Notes under the pieces: model-generated
Databases searched by the model: none
Told to the model about the DNA's origin: nothing
The model's input: the letters and a program-made list of their open reading frames with translations, nothing else
Assembly (NCBI GenBank): GCA_008360975.2
Contig: CM039211.1
Span: forward strand, 50,838,077 to 50,902,076
Direction: 5' to 3'
From: Lichenostomus cassidix
Lineage: Eukaryota > Chordata > Aves > Passeriformes > Meliphagidae
Length of the DNA stretch: 64,000 bases
Translations under genes and position numbers: made by a program
In this document: positions 11,106 to 51,979 of the stretch, one piece after another
How positions within the stretch are numbered: the stretch's first letter is position 1
Layout of the letters: each line of letters opens with the position of its first letter

Positions 11106-13600
11106 AACTTGCAATTACAGAGTGGTTTTTTTTTCACATGTGGATATGAACAAAAGTGGAGATTTTAAACTAGCACTGTTCAAAAATAATCAGTAAATGT
11201 TAATACTGATAGCTTTTCTTCTCTTGCAGTATATCTTTTAAAATATGTAAAAACATCTATTGCCTGACACTCTAAAAATGTCAGACTTGCTGGTGTTCAT
11301 CCCTCTGTGTACCCACATCCCATTGCTGTCTTTGTTTTTTACAGAGCACCATTTGTGTATCATCCAAAATTTTTCATTCATAGATGAAATTAATACCCTT
11401 TGATGCAGGAAGTGCTGTTTAGCACAAGCAAAAACACAAACACTGCAGTATAAAAGAAAAACTAACTGTACACCTCTTCACTACGGCTTAGGTGACAGGA
11501 ACAGCTACTTGTTAAGGAAACTGTTTCTTCTGATGTAACTGAAGTTGGAACTGGAAGAAAATCTAGCAATATTAACATTTGCAAGCGGTTTTCACATCTT
11601 TTAACAGTGTTCCATTATTTTCAATGGAATTGGGTAGGACAGTCTTAGTAAGAAACTAAACGTACTTTTTACTGGATTTCTCACAGCTGACAGCTATATT
11701 GAATATTGAAATGGTAAATGCTTTTTTTAAAAATTGTTTTTCATTAAAAAAATTATTACAAAAAATAAGCAGCTGCTGCTTGAATGACTGATGATTTTAT
11801 TTAGCATCTCTCCTGATAGTCAGATGGTTGGTAATCCTACTTACTGCCATGGTAATTCAATGTTACTTGAATTACGTTTTAGAGTTTTCAAATACAGTTC
11901 AGTCAAAAAAAGGCTGGGAAAGATAAAGGAGCTCATTGCAATTTCTCAGGCTCTTTACAGAGGACAACCATTTTAGTGATTGCTAAAGTGTACCAACCTC
12001 TGTCAGAAACGTTGCCACCCTTCAGCACCCCAAGTGCTTTATGTGACAACTAAAGGCAGGGGCCACTCCCAGAAGAAGCTTCAAAATGTTTTAACAACTA
12101 GATTTTCAACACTGGAGTTTGGGCAAGGTAAGCCTTGACAGTGGATCAGTGTAAACATCCCACTGCCACAGGCTCTCCTGTGGGGCGTGGGGAAGACTCG
12201 AGGGTGGTACTTGAGTACCCTTAGGCTGAAGACAGAGTAGTGATTTCCTGCAGGGCAGCAGTGAGGTGTCACCGGTGTGACTGCTCACTGCCTAGACTTA
12301 AGTATTTTCCCGAGGGTACAAACACATCTACAATTCTGATCATACTTGGACATACATGGCTTGCCCTCACCAAGACAGCTACCCTGGGCCAACGAGCTGG
12401 AATTCCTTCCTGTACTCTGACAGGGCATAAGTTCCTTGGAGCTGCATGTGCCAGGTTGGTCCATGGTTCAGTTGCAGTCTTACCCTGGCAGATGGGAATA
12501 CTCAGGGCTGTTACATTTTCCCACTCTTAACACTGGGTAGGAATCACTTGCCACAAACTTGTCTGGGGCTTCTCTTGGGACACAGAAGTTTAGGAAGTCC
12601 TGTGGATGTCAACAGGTCTGACAACAATAACAGAGAGAAGAGCTTACTGCATCAATGGCTACAGCTGAGGACACTTACAGGCAACTAGTGCTCAAGTGTA
12701 TCCCTTTCTTCTATCTAACAAAATATATTTTGCTATAAAACTCAGCTTATAAAAGCTGGAGACTAAAGATGATTAGTATAAGTAATGTCCACTAGTAAAT
12801 TGCATGGTGTAACCCTAATGATAATTAATCATTCAGGGTCAAATTATATTGTAGTTACACAGAAATGCTCAACCTCTCCTTACTGGAAAGGATGTAGCTT
12901 TTAAATTATGCACATAAGTTGTGGAACCAGGAATGTGAAATGTGACTTTTTCTTTTTAAATTTTGGGGGATTTCTTTTTGCCAGGTAAAATAGCTGCATT
13001 CTTCAAGGTCAGGGTTTACCTCAGGAGTCTTACTTTTGACAACATACTACATGAGGCCTGATATAGCCAACCTTAAGGTAGATTTTGTTTATGTGCAAGT
13101 AATGCCTTTTGTTATTTCAAACAGTTCCTCCAGTCTTGCATATTTGTTTCTACAGCTTTACTGATTGCTATACGAAGAAGTAGAAATCACTGTGTAACAC
13201 AGGTAGGATTGTTAGTGATCCATAAGGCACCACTTGTTTTTACTATTAAGTAAATGATGCTCATGGAAGCTCATCTCAGTTACTAAAAATTATTCTTTGG
13301 AAAAAGCCCCAAGTTTACCCTTTGGCACAGCTCAGTCCTGGATCGCTGTTCTTGCCATGGAAGCTCCTAGAATCTTGTTATTCTGTACAAATGAACAGCT
13401 GACATACTATGGAAGTGCTCTATATTATTACCACACCATATGGGAGCACCTTGTAACAACCCTCTGACTGCTTGCACAAAATGAAATTCTCAATGTATAA
13501 ACTAATGTGGCATTCAGGTTTTCATTTCAGTAACCTCAGTAACACAAGTAAACTGCTTTCCAGTTAAATGTCTTGCATACACTAGAATATTGTATATAAC
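11106..13600. other. Intergenic, MED18 and CERT1 tails converging
   Basis: This is AT-rich DNA with no recognisable exon, known repeat family or RNA gene. Longer transcripts of either neighbour could run into it. TTTATT at about 11795 would be a further minus-strand poly(A) signal. Confidence 0.5.
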
Positions 13601-13606
13601 TTTATT
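13601..13606 (-). terminator. CERT1: Candidate distal CERT1 poly(A) signal
   Basis: AATAAA on the minus strand, about 4.17 kb after the stop. Confidence 0.35.
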
Positions 13607-14645
13607 CATGATTTAAAAGTTGGTTAAAAGGTGAAACACTTTAAGTAAAATTTCTCCAAAGCAATGTGAAGTTAAAAATAACAAGCAGCCAACATATTTC
13701 TTCATAATTTTTAATACTTTTAAATACTGGTTTTAAATTTGTGATTGTAACATGTAAGAGCCAACTTCTTTTAATTTTTAAAACTTATCATTAGGATCAT
13801 AAAGCTATTATAGAACAGTTACAACTCTACACACTCAAGGTACTCAAAAATATGATTCATGTTTTAAGTCTGTAAATGAACAGTGGTGATTCAAATACAG
13901 CGTTATCTGTACAACTTGACAAAAATACAGGTGGACAATCTGATTAAAGAGAATCTGCACAACTTCAGATAAGCCAGCTCAGCCCAATTAAGTAAAAGGT
14001 GAGGTTTTTTTCAAAGTGCATCACATTTTTCACAAATAAATTTGTCAAAGATTTTCAGGTTCTCAGAATAACAACGACCATCTCCATTCCCAATACAAGT
14101 TCTATCAAGTCATGTCCTTCAGATCTAGTTTGGCAACATCCAAATTCTCCAAACAGATGCAGCTATCCAGAGAACAATATCTAATGGAGAAGAATGCTGC
14201 ATTTTCAGCCTTTTGAACTGGTTCAGCTTATAAAACAACCATTCTAGAGTCAGAAGCTGCTTCTGCAAAGCCCACCACAGCAGTAGAAACATTCCTGATC
14301 TCTTAACAGGAAGAAATGAACTCAGAACGCACAGATGTGGCAGTGACTGACAGGAGGGATGGGCTCAAGAGACAAGGGAAATTGTACAAAACCATAAAAG
14401 CAACCTCCCTTCCAGAAGAAAGGATCTAACGGCTACTCAAAAAAGGACAATCTGAGAGGCTTAGTGCCTTTTAAAATTAGTTTTTGAGAGGTCCATTGAT
14501 AATTATTTCTCAGTCATGCAACTCCTTCCATAGTCTTTAAAAAGATTCTTACAAATCTCATTGGGCAGGGCTAGCTACAGTGAAGGACCAGTGCCTTTAT
14601 CTAAAAGTAAAACATATTCTTTACAAATAGCATCTGTAGTGTCAT

Positions 14646-14651
14646 TTTATT
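14646..14651 (-). terminator. CERT1: Candidate middle CERT1 poly(A) signal
   Basis: AATAAA on the minus strand, about 3.1 kb after the stop. Confidence 0.35.
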
Positions 14652-15595
14652 TACAGAATAAATTGAGAAAGTACATCACATTTAGTGCAAATGCAACTAA
14701 TGATATAAGTTTATATACTGCTTTGTAAACTTTCCATACCTCTGTAAAATAAAGCTATCCTATTAAATTAATAAACTTGCCCATGTTCCAACAATTACCA
14801 GAAATGGCAAATAAGGACTTAAATTCTTTATATTTTGGACATTTTTTTTAAAGTTCCCATCAGTGGCAATGGTGGAATGTACCACTGCTTGGTTGATTGT
14901 AAAAAGATGAAGTACATTTGAGGTATAAGATTTTGTTTTTTAACGTTGGTCTATAAAATGCTCACTGGTGATATAGTAAACACGTACAAATTTTCATCTT
15001 ATTTGCCTTACTAACATTACCATACAGGCACTTTTCTACATATTCAAATGAACAGAATAACTCTGTAATAAGGCATATTCCATGCACACCATTAGAGAAA
15101 GGCAAATAAAAAGGGAATAGTTATGGAGCATGAAATCTGCATGCGTGTGTAATCGTGTTAGGTACGATTTCATCTCTGTATACAGAGAAGATGAATGGAG
15201 AATTTTTTCAACACTGTGCAGATCACATTGAATCATTTACCAAAACTTCACTGTTACTGTATTATCTCCCTTTTCAGGCACCTAGCACACTGTATCAAAT
15301 AAGACTCAGCTTTCTTTTGAAGAAAATATATCTGAAACTTTTTTCCTCAAGATACACAGGTTAGTGAAACACTGAGCAGTCTCTGAAGTTTCGAACTATA
15401 GGACATGGATAAAAGACCTCACAGTCAGTACTCTCCCAACAAGTATGTCCAGAGTCAAAGGCAGGCAAACATCTGACATTTAAATTCTCACAGCAGCTAA
15501 AGAGAACTTTCCAGTAAGAACTATGTATTCTTACAGCTCTGATGGGTTTTTGATCAAGAGGCAAATAATTTTCTACATGAACCTCATAGCACGGC

Positions 15596-15601
15596 TTTAT
15601 T
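15596..15601 (-). terminator. CERT1: Candidate proximal CERT1 poly(A) signal
   Basis: AATAAA on the minus strand, about 2.2 kb after the stop. Confidence 0.3.
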
Positions 15602-17772
15602 GAGATGAGGAAAACACATGCAGGATCTGAAAACAACGTACTCATCCTCAATCTAGACTGGGAATGTTGTCTTATATAAACCAGATTACTTCAATAAATA
15701 TTATCATGTACCTTCTCACAGTTTTGGGACAGCCCTGGATATCATGCAAGAAAGCAGTCCACATATAGCATGGACACATGTCTCCTAGGTTTTAGGCAGT
15801 CTCTTGCCCTCTCATACAGAATCTTTCTAGATATTTCTGGATCATGTTTAATAACAAAAATTCTGCAGCACATATTACATAACTAAAAAATACAATAGAA
15901 ATATAAAGATATCTGGAAAAAATAAAGCTTTTCACACTCTTACTCCTTCGGAACTAAAGATCGTCATAAGAGTAAGACAATAGAAAAGGCAAAGTCATAA
16001 GGATATTGACAGCCCTCAGTTATTAACCGGCATTTTATGTAACAAGATGATTCATTATAGAAACCAGCAGCAATGAACTGTGATTATACAAAGCAAAACA
16101 AAACCTACCAACAAGTTACTTAGGTTTTACTAAAGCCACTCCTCCCACATCCCCAAAATATCACACAGATTTTTGTGCATATAAAGCACATACAGTATGC
16201 TATATGTGCATTTGTCTCTTGTGCTGTTTAGACATGCACAAAACCTGCGCAAGTATCTTAGGAAGGGTGACAATGAAATTCCACAACTTATTTAAAATTA
16301 ACACAGTAGCCCATGTTGGTGATTCAAAGTTGTATGCACTCTTCTTCTTCTAAAGCAAGCAAATAAAAATAGAGCCATATACATGTTATCAACACATGTA
16401 TTTATAATTACACACCGATTCAGCAAGAAAGTTAGCAGAAGAGATATTGTTAAATATTCAGGCTCATGGTGTTGCAACACTTTTCCACTTCAGTATACAA
16501 AGCCTAGAACCTGGGCCATAAAAAGACTGTAGATCCTTCTTTCCAGCATGGAGTGCTCTATGCAAGGTCACTTCTCCAACGTGGAATGCTCACCCAGTCT
16601 TGTTCTAAATGCTGCAGGTAAGCAATGACAAAAACACAGCAGTGAAAAGTTTGCATACTGCTAGTAAAATGAATGTGTTAAACACCTTAAGTATCATCAG
16701 GACTGCTCTGATCATGTGTTAACTGTTGGCTCATGACACCATGTTTTGAACTACACTACCTACACTATCTCTAACAATTTATATTTAAATTTGTGCATCA
16801 TTACAGGGATACCTGTTACAGAACGATGAAACAACTAAGATTTTTGTAGTCTGACACAATAAATAAAACCCAAAAAAATAAATGCAGCCTATGTCACACA
16901 GAAAAAGCAATACTCATTTTCAGGTGTTACTGAATGATGCTGTAACACTATTACAACTAACCAGAATTCTGTGGTTTGACATGACAGTTATAGAAAATGA
17001 AATTTAAAGCAGGAGCCTACATTAACAAAAATTAGACTAAGCCTTATTTAACACTAAGGGGCTCAGACAGCCTCAAACTGATCAAGAAATCCTCTTCTAA
17101 TGTCATATCATCATCTAACAGTTCTAACAGGCTTAGATAGCCAATAAATGATGCCATTAAAATACATCCATTGACTTCAGAATGCATCTGGAAATCCATT
17201 TTCTTTCTTAGGTTCATCAGAAAGGCTAAAAACTTAAGTCACAATGTTCTAAATACTCTAAATTCATGTTGGTCTGTCAGTTAAGTTCCATCAATAAAAA
17301 TCCTAGCTCAAAACTATTCTGTCAAAATAAAAGAAAACTGAAACATAATAAAAGTCTATTAAATATGCAATTATAAATAGAATTTAAGTTATAAAAACCT
17401 CATGAGACTCTAGAGTAACTTCAGTACGTATTTTTTCAGAACAAGTGCAAAATGCCTGTGATAGTTGAAAAAAACCAGTACTTCATCCTGTTTTACTTCT
17501 ATGTAAATTGGACATGTATGCAAAAACTTGCAAGATAAACCCACAAAAGTCTACGGAAACTAATGCTTGCCAACTTGAGCAGCCTGTATACACAAATTAC
17601 TAGACAATTTTTAAAAAGTATATTACATACTAAAAACAAGCACTGAAGTCATGCTAATCATGTAAGACATTTCTAGATTGCACACTTCCATTAAATTCTT
17701 GAATTTAAAATGATGAATCAATTTAAAAAGTATATAAATCAGTAATTTTAAAAGTATATATACCTGCTAATA

Positions 17773-44665
<26,893 letters not shown>

Positions 44666-47600
44666 CTAGAAAGCAAACCACAGGCAAAATTGAAGTGCTG
44701 AGGCTTTTGATAAAAGACAAATCATGGAAACAAGACTAATGTAATTTTCTCTGATACCCACCCACTTGGTTTTTTGCAGTAGAAGTTTAAATAACTCAAA
44801 CTGTGCCTGCATCTAAGATGTTGATGTAGCATCTGTAAAGTTATTATAAACTTATTTTTCATTATCATAGTGATTTGCAAAATAATTTGTTACCTACAAC
44901 AAATTATGTGTCCCCAAAAAGACATGGCAATATATATTTAATAGTTAAAAAAGGGACAGTGTTTCATTATTTTGGTTTATGTAATTCCTAACAAGTAATT
45001 TTCATACAGCCTATTAAAAAATCTACATTGCTCTATAATTAACTGGGGGATTAACATGGTTCAGTCTCAAGACAATCAGCTTCAGTCAATCCTTTCAATC
45101 ATACAAATACAATTTTCTTTTTAAAAGCAACAAAACAGAGATCAAAGAAAACCAGGCAACTACTGCTATCATTTTTTATCCTGTTTCAGGTTTCTTTAGC
45201 GAAGTTGTCTATAGTACACTGAAATGATTTCTTTACTGAGAACAAAAGTATACATAAAACAAGGTAAGACACTAAGAGAAAGGAGATGGTAATAGTAACT
45301 AATTGAATAATGAAAAAAGAAAAACATCTCTTGCTTACAATAACATTTAAAAGCTCTACAAATAAGTTTGACAAATTTCCTTGTAAGCCAAACAGAATTA
45401 GATACTGAAGAACTGGAGGAAAATAAATTGTCTAAATGTTAATGTAAATTACTTGCGCATGGCAAAGGAGATGAAAAATCCTCATAAAGAATGTAAGCAA
45501 TAAACAGATGGTTCAGAATAATATATGAAATACTGTTAGTAGACGAGTTTGATCAAGTAGACAGAGACAACATTGTGAAGGACTTTTGACAGAAATAAAT
45601 TCTGCAGTAGCACAGAAACTCAAATGGGTGTTGAGAAGGGGAGACAAAACAAATGGCATAGAACAAACAAGAAGCAATGATGAAATTCCAGCTGTTGTAT
45701 ATTTTATGGAAAAATGGAAAGCTGTATAGGCTTTGGGAAGGCAGGAGAGTGTGGTTAAGTGAAAAGCAAGGAGAAAGGTAAAGAGTTCTCTGAATTGTTG
45801 GTTAAGAATTTGGACAAAGTGGGACTAAGTATGTATGTCTGAGTTACAAGTAAGAGTTTGGGCATATGACTGCTTTTTTTAAAAGCATTTAATAAGCATA
45901 AGTCACCCAACACTTCGAAAAATTTCTTTTAAAATTTCCTTTAAACACAAATATAAAAAGACTACACTATTTAATCAGTACCTTCAGTATTTATTAAGCA
46001 TATGCCAAAAATCTTAAGATGATTCAATATTGACAGTGAAAATTCATTTCGTTTTCTCTGCAAGTTGTATACACTAGGAAAGATGATAAAATTTCATTTC
46101 AATAGGATATGGCTTAAAGAGCAGATAAATTTTAAAATGTAGCCAAAGTATCAATTTCATTGAGGTTAGAGTATTTTAACTAAGGATAGCAAGCATTCTC
46201 TGATTGTTTTCTCCTTTAAGTGAGAAAGATACACCTATTCAAAACCTTGCTTTCGGCTTTGGAAGTGAAATTTCTGGAATTCTTATGTGAGATTTAATCA
46301 AAGCCATACCTTAATAGTCCTACTTTAGAACTTCTAAGAATAGATGCAAACTCATAAGTAGAAAATTTGATGGCTTATAGTCTACATCTGAATTAAATCC
46401 TTTTCTTCCACTATTATGCATACAGTCAATACTCAGCTAATTTAGTTCACAAAACAAAGCCGAAGGCGAAAGAAAAAGCCCCACCCTTCTTTCCATATCA
46501 ATATGTAAGCTCAATCTTTTTAAGGTACCTTTTCAGCAGTGTATTTATTTGTCTGTCATTTATGCTTGTGATTATTAATTCCACTAAACAGTCTATCCAT
46601 GCTACAGAATTGTACACATAACAGCATACGCGATTATACGGATACAGCTGTCAGCTTGCAAAGTCTACCAATAAAAAGTTGCAACATAATTAACTATTTG
46701 CAATTGAGAAGCAAATTCAGCAGGCATTAAGACCAGCCTGAACAGCACACAAAATGAATCAAAAGCATGTGCATTTACAGACCACGTTCACAAAACTGTG
46801 TCAGGCAATTATGTTCGAATAACCAAGAGGAAAAAAAAAATTACATTGAGACTACTTATTTTTCACAAGAACCAGAAAATAGGTACTCATTTCTAACTGA
46901 TGCACAGACAAGCCATCCTGCTCACAACAGACACATGCAGGCAGATGAATACAAACAAAGAAAGCATGAATCATGCAAAGCCCCACCATTCTACTACCGC
47001 AACATCTAAACGAGAGCAGGTCACTGCCGCATTTATGTCTTGCAAAGCAGATCATCATTAACTATTCACTGCAGAAATAATCAATTACATTGAGAAGAGG
47101 AATGTAGACCCAAGTTTCTTCTGTTTATACAAATTTTAATTTCCCAAGATAAAAATTTGAAAAGCAGGTAGAGTTCATATGATAGAAACCAATAGTCTCT
47201 GCTTGAAAACAAAATTACTTGTAGAAGTTGTATCAATTCATACCATCAAGCACTAATGCTAAATCGCCATGCTCAGTAAAAAGATGCAGTTCTTTGAAGT
47301 CCCATGCACACATCACATCTTCAAAGCTACATTAAAACTGGCATTTGATAGTAATTGCAACACCTTCAGATTTCTAAGGCAATGCACGAAATCCATTAAT
47401 CCTTTTGTTACAACAGACAAGAGGAGAGAGCCACATGACCCAAAGCTTCATGTGATCCTTTAATTGGAGCAGATGCTACTATCAGCAACAAGGCAGTATG
47501 TCAGAAAAGCTGCTTTCAATAAAAAAGTAAGTATTTTTAGAATCATATTGCAGATCTCCGTCACTGCTTGCATTGATCCTTAAGTGGAAAATAGTATGCT

Positions 47601-48404
47601 TGAGTAAAGCACAGACTCACAGCAAAGTTCTCCCACTTAAAAAAAATCAAATTAAGAAAATTATTCTCACATGTCTTCAAGGAATTATTTTGATCATGTC
47701 TCAGTTTAGCGCCAGTGAAGCACCTGAATGTACGTCTGTCCACCAAGGCAGATATATTCAGTCAGCATTATAAATTATTTATTATTTTACATAACACAAG
47801 CAGCAGGCAGCTCCTCCCTCTAAGGCATACCGCTTACCCTAGAAGGTGATGAAACAGATATTTGGACACAGTGACTCTAATCCCATTCTCTATAGTATTT
47901 GTAAAAAATCCTACTCAAACAGCCAAGAGATCAAGCCACAACATCTTATGAAAAAACAGAGTACAGAAAAAAGCAGTAGTACAAAAGGAAAGAGCTGGAA
48001 GATACTAAGAAAGGCTTGGTGGAAAATAGGTAGATAAGCTCTGTAAAACAACTATGTTCCAAAGGCAATTTTTAGACTTGCTGCAAATGCTTCAGAGAGA
48101 TGTGTTAGTGCTAGGATGAGCCAAGGCAGGACTACCCTTGCAGTAGATGACTGCAGACAGCAATAACACAACAGACACTACAGGTAGGGCAGTACAGGAT
48201 GCATTTCAGGGACTGAAGTTAAAGATATAATTATCATGTGACTATAGGTCTGATTTTTCAATTGTTCTGAAGCTGCTGACAATGGAAATTTAAAGTTGCA
48301 AACCCAAGGTGGTTGCAACCAGAAGGCCAAAATAGAAATTCCAGAATCCAGGTCAGAGCAGCTGGATGACGATTCCCTCCCCACAGCCCTCCCAAGCACA
48401 CTGC

Positions 48405-48438
48405 AGATGACTACTTAAAATGAAAGAAGTAGTCATCT
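48405..48438. other. Perfect 12-bp inverted repeat with 10-nt loop
   Basis: AGATGACTACTT (48405-48416) and AAGTAGTCATCT (48427-48438) are exact reverse complements. The stem is too short for a miRNA precursor. It lies in the long CERT1 intron. Confidence 0.8.
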
Positions 48439-49186
48439 AGAGCTTCTACTTCTAATAGACCTTTAAAGAGCTTCTAATATGACCTTTTTTACAACTGCAA
48501 AGCCAGGAAAAGACATGTAGACATAACTTTCCTCCAGCAGTGATACATGTTGCAATTCAATAGTCAATACACATATTACGTCCACAGGAGAAAAGCCCAG
48601 GGATTCCACGGTGAAAAATAAGTATAAAAATAAATCTCTTCACTGAGCATAAGTGCCAAAACCCAAGATGACAATAACTGCAATACTTAGTGTACTTCCT
48701 AATAAAACTAAAGCAGCTTGTACTGCTGGGTCAGGAGACTACAAATGAGACTGGGAGAGACTACATTTACCCCCCCACGAATCTGGGCTGTCAGGACAGG
48801 GACAGGTAAGTTCTGTATTCCTATGGAAAACTAGTAAACTCCATTCTATTAGACATGGGCAGAAAATGCACTGATGTTTTGCCCTTAGCTCCCAATGCAC
48901 TGAAGTAAGTGCTCTTAATTGTTTTCATGCTTTAAAAGATAGTGGGAATAGTTACAGATTTTAAACAACGAGTCAATTTCATTACACATTGCCTGATCTT
49001 GGCTTAAGGCTAACCCTTGTGCAACTGTGCCTTTAAATAAGAACAGTTCTGATCCTAATTGCAAGCACATGTCACACTGCTCTTTTTAGCAGTTATAAAA
49101 AATTGCATAACAATTATAATAAATATTATTACATTATTGCTATGTGTAAAGTTCAAAAGGCAGTGCTACCAGGGTTAATGCACAAT

Positions 49187-49392
49187 TGCGAGCTAAGGCA
49201 GACGAGCCAAGAGGCAGCAGGAAAAGCTGCTGCACCAGTCCGAGAATCGGCTCTCCCATGGAGCATCCACTAGGTGGAGGGAAAGCCCGCGCCTTGCCGG
49301 GACTCAGCACGTAAGGATAACCCAGCCCGTCTCAACAGCGGCACCGAGCAGCGAGGACCAAACCACACCCCGTGTGCGCAGTTAACAGGTAT
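49187..49392. promoter_or_regulatory. Small CpG-rich patch in the CERT1 intron
   Basis: About 200 bp with more than a dozen CpGs (for example AAAGCCCGCGCCTTGCCGGG and AGCGGCACCGAGCAGCGAGG) inside DNA that is otherwise almost free of CpG. There is no repeat match that I recognise. CAC|GTAAGG on the plus strand at about 49309-49316 could be a splice donor. It is a candidate alternative promoter or enhancer; the only support is composition. Confidence 0.4.
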
Positions 49393-50795
49393 TTAGGCAA
49401 TATCTTACTTATACTTCAAAATGGCAAAGAAGGAATTAGTCCAATAGTTGGTTTAGGTGTATTTTTAAGCCTAAGGTATTTAAGTATTATATTAATATCC
49501 CCTCTGTAGAACTAGAAAAACATCTACCTACCATCAGTGGTATGGTTAAGAATCTTGACAATAATGAGATTTCGAAAGAGCATGGTCAAACAGCAATAGG
49601 GGCTTTTTTCACGTTTGTGAAAAGGTACTTGTGCAAGCTTGAGCCTGTTTTGGATATGGACTTGAAAGGCCTACACTCTGCTTAATCAGATCAAACATTT
49701 TCCTAACAAGAAACCCTAGGATTTGAAGTACAGGTGCAGGCAAGGTTTTCACTTGTACTAGAAGAAATGGACTACAAAAAGCTTTACAGCAACGCAGAAT
49801 GTATCTAGCAGCAGATAAATATGCTTAGGCACCCATGCTTCTTAGAAATAAGAAAACTACCAAAGCAAATGCTCCTGCAAAATCCACAAAATCATTAAGT
49901 CCCTTGTTCACCCAGTGCAATTAACAGTTACCTTGTCACTGCTAAACTCAGAAACAGATTTTTTTTCCCTCCACACAATCCTTAAACATTCATTTAGCCA
50001 CCAGAACAGAAATCACTGTGAAATGGTTGGCATACCCCTGATGTAATACACAGCAAGCATTGGACGACAAAGAAAGTTGGAATTGTCAAATTTCATAATA
50101 TATTTGAAAAAGAATTTAAGGAAAACTATCTTACACCCTAAGGAAATACATGAGAACACATGCTGTTGAAACTGAGATCTCGTAACAGTAATTTGCAAAA
50201 AATTGGGGGAAAATAAGGGTTTACTTTTAATACATTTCTTGTTTTGCATCTCACACCCTATTATATATAACACAACTTTTTTCACTTTCAAAACCTATTC
50301 TTATTTCCTTCTTGCTGTAGCTCTTGTTTTTGTCAGTTCTCAATACGTACTTCCCTCAAAGCAAGGGAGGCTCACTGCACCTATTACACACTTGAACAAA
50401 AAATGTTATATGAAACAAGGGACTCCAAGACATGCAAATTTTGTCACATTCTTGATACAGTTTCAGATTCCTGACATTGTCCAGGGCTGAAGATTCATAA
50501 AAACCAGTCCTTCTACTGAGTCAAAACCATGTTTGCTTAAAAACAAGGCCCAGTCTGGTCTAAAAGCTCTTTATGCAACAGCATTCTACCATCAGTAGAA
50601 GCTTTATGCCTATTTCTAATCATACATCAATTCGACAATGTAAAGATTCGATATGCTGAACTCAAATTATCTAGGCAATAATTCTGTCCAAAGGTGATCT
50701 TATTTTTAAACAAAAGATGAACATATTTGATATAACGTTCTGAAGGCATAATTTTGTAAGTACAAAATCAACCGTTCTGCATGACAGGCAGAAAA

Positions 50796-51760
50796 TAATC
50801 GGAATCATTAAGGTTGGAAAATGCTTCCAAGATCACAGAGTCCAACCTTTGAACCAACACTACCCTGTCAACTGTACCATAACACAAAGCCACCTCCAGG
50901 GATGGTGGCTCCATTACTTCCCTGGGCAGCCCATTCCACTACCTGACCACCCTTCCAGTGAAAAAATTCTTCCTGATGTCCAACCTGAAGAGCCTTCCTA
51001 ACTCCAGCAGATCAACACTCCCACCCAACTTGTCACCTGCAAACTGAATGACGGTGCACTCTATCCTCTCATCCAGATCATCCGTCTTTCCCTCATATGC
51101 TAAGCAGGTCACCCTGTCCTAAAAGGAGATAAGGCTGGTCAGGCAGGACCTGCCTTTCACAAATGCATGTGCTGGTCACACTCAAGATACTTCTGTTCCA
51201 TAACCTTCCCCTGCACTGAGGTTACCACGATCAGGCTGACAGGCCGTAATTTCCCAGATCCTCTTTCTGACCCTTCTTGTAGATGGGCACCACACCTGCC
51301 AACCTCCAGTTATCTGGGATGTCCCTGGTTAACTAGGGCTGATGGTAAGTGATGGAGAGTGGCTTGGAAAACTTCTACATGAGCTCCATCAGCACTGCTG
51401 GGTGAACCTCATCCAGCCCCATAGACTTGTGAGTGTCTAAGTGACATGGGAGGTCACTTCCTCCTGGGTTACAGGGAGGCTGTTCTGATCCCCATTCCTG
51501 TTTGGCAGCTCAGGGGGCTGGTTGCCCCAAGGATATTTGGTCTTTCCGTTAAAGACTGAGGTAAAGAAAGCATTAAGTACCTCAGCCTTTTCCTCATCCT
51601 TGGTGACAATGCTCCCCATCCACATGTCCAATACAGGATGGAGATTTTCACTGGCCCTCCTTTTGTGTAATGTATTTGGAAAAACATTTTATTATCTTAT
51701 ACAGCAATGACCAGACTGAGTTCTAGCTATGTTTTTGGCTTTCTAAAATTGTCTCTACAT
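50796..51760 (-). pseudogene. CR1 LINE copy, antisense, reverse-transcriptase region broken
   Basis: The 3' end (GGAATCATTAAGGTTGGAAA, GGGCAGCCCATTCCACTACC) is joined at about 51005 directly to ORF2 sequence, so the middle of the element is deleted. On the minus strand DEEKAEVLNAFFTSVFNGK is the CR1 ORF2 segment just ahead of the reverse transcriptase. Stops and the deletion make it non-functional. It has the same orientation as CERT1. Confidence 0.85.
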
Positions 51761-51889
51761 GACTTAGAGATTAAATAATTAATTAATAGAGATTAATAGT
51801 AATTAACAGAAATTAAAAATATCCTTGTACTCTTCCAAGATATCTGCCTCAACTTACACAGGAAGCTGTATTTGCAAGATCTTAAGCCA

Positions 51890-51979
51890 AATGAAGCTGG
51901 AAAAGGGTTTGGAGCACAAGTCTGATAAGGAGCGGCTGAAAAAAATTGGGCTTGCTCAGCCTGGAAAAAAGGATGCTCA
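51890..51979 (+). repeat. CR1 LINE, 5' half of a copy split by an LTR
   Basis: GAAGCTGGAAAAGGGTTTGG, AGCACAAGTCTGATAAGGAG and TTGCTCAGCCTGGAAAAAAG are plus-sense CR1 near-3' sequence. The copy stops at GATGCTCA, where the LTR begins. Confidence 0.8.

Larger units (their letters stand above)
13601..17772 (-). other. CERT1: CERT1 3' UTR (proposed extent)
   Basis: The CERT1 stop codon is at 17773-17775 on the minus strand. Minus-strand AATAAA signals (TTTATT on plus) lie at 15596, 14646 and 13601. The whole stretch is AT-rich, unbroken by recognisable repeats and without other exons, which suits a long 3' UTR of up to about 4.2 kb. Which signal is used cannot be told from sequence. Confidence 0.4.

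Noticed and set aside
51437..51631. Minus-strand open frame with KAEVLNAFFTSVFNG
   Set aside because: CR1 ORF2 sequence, not a host exon.
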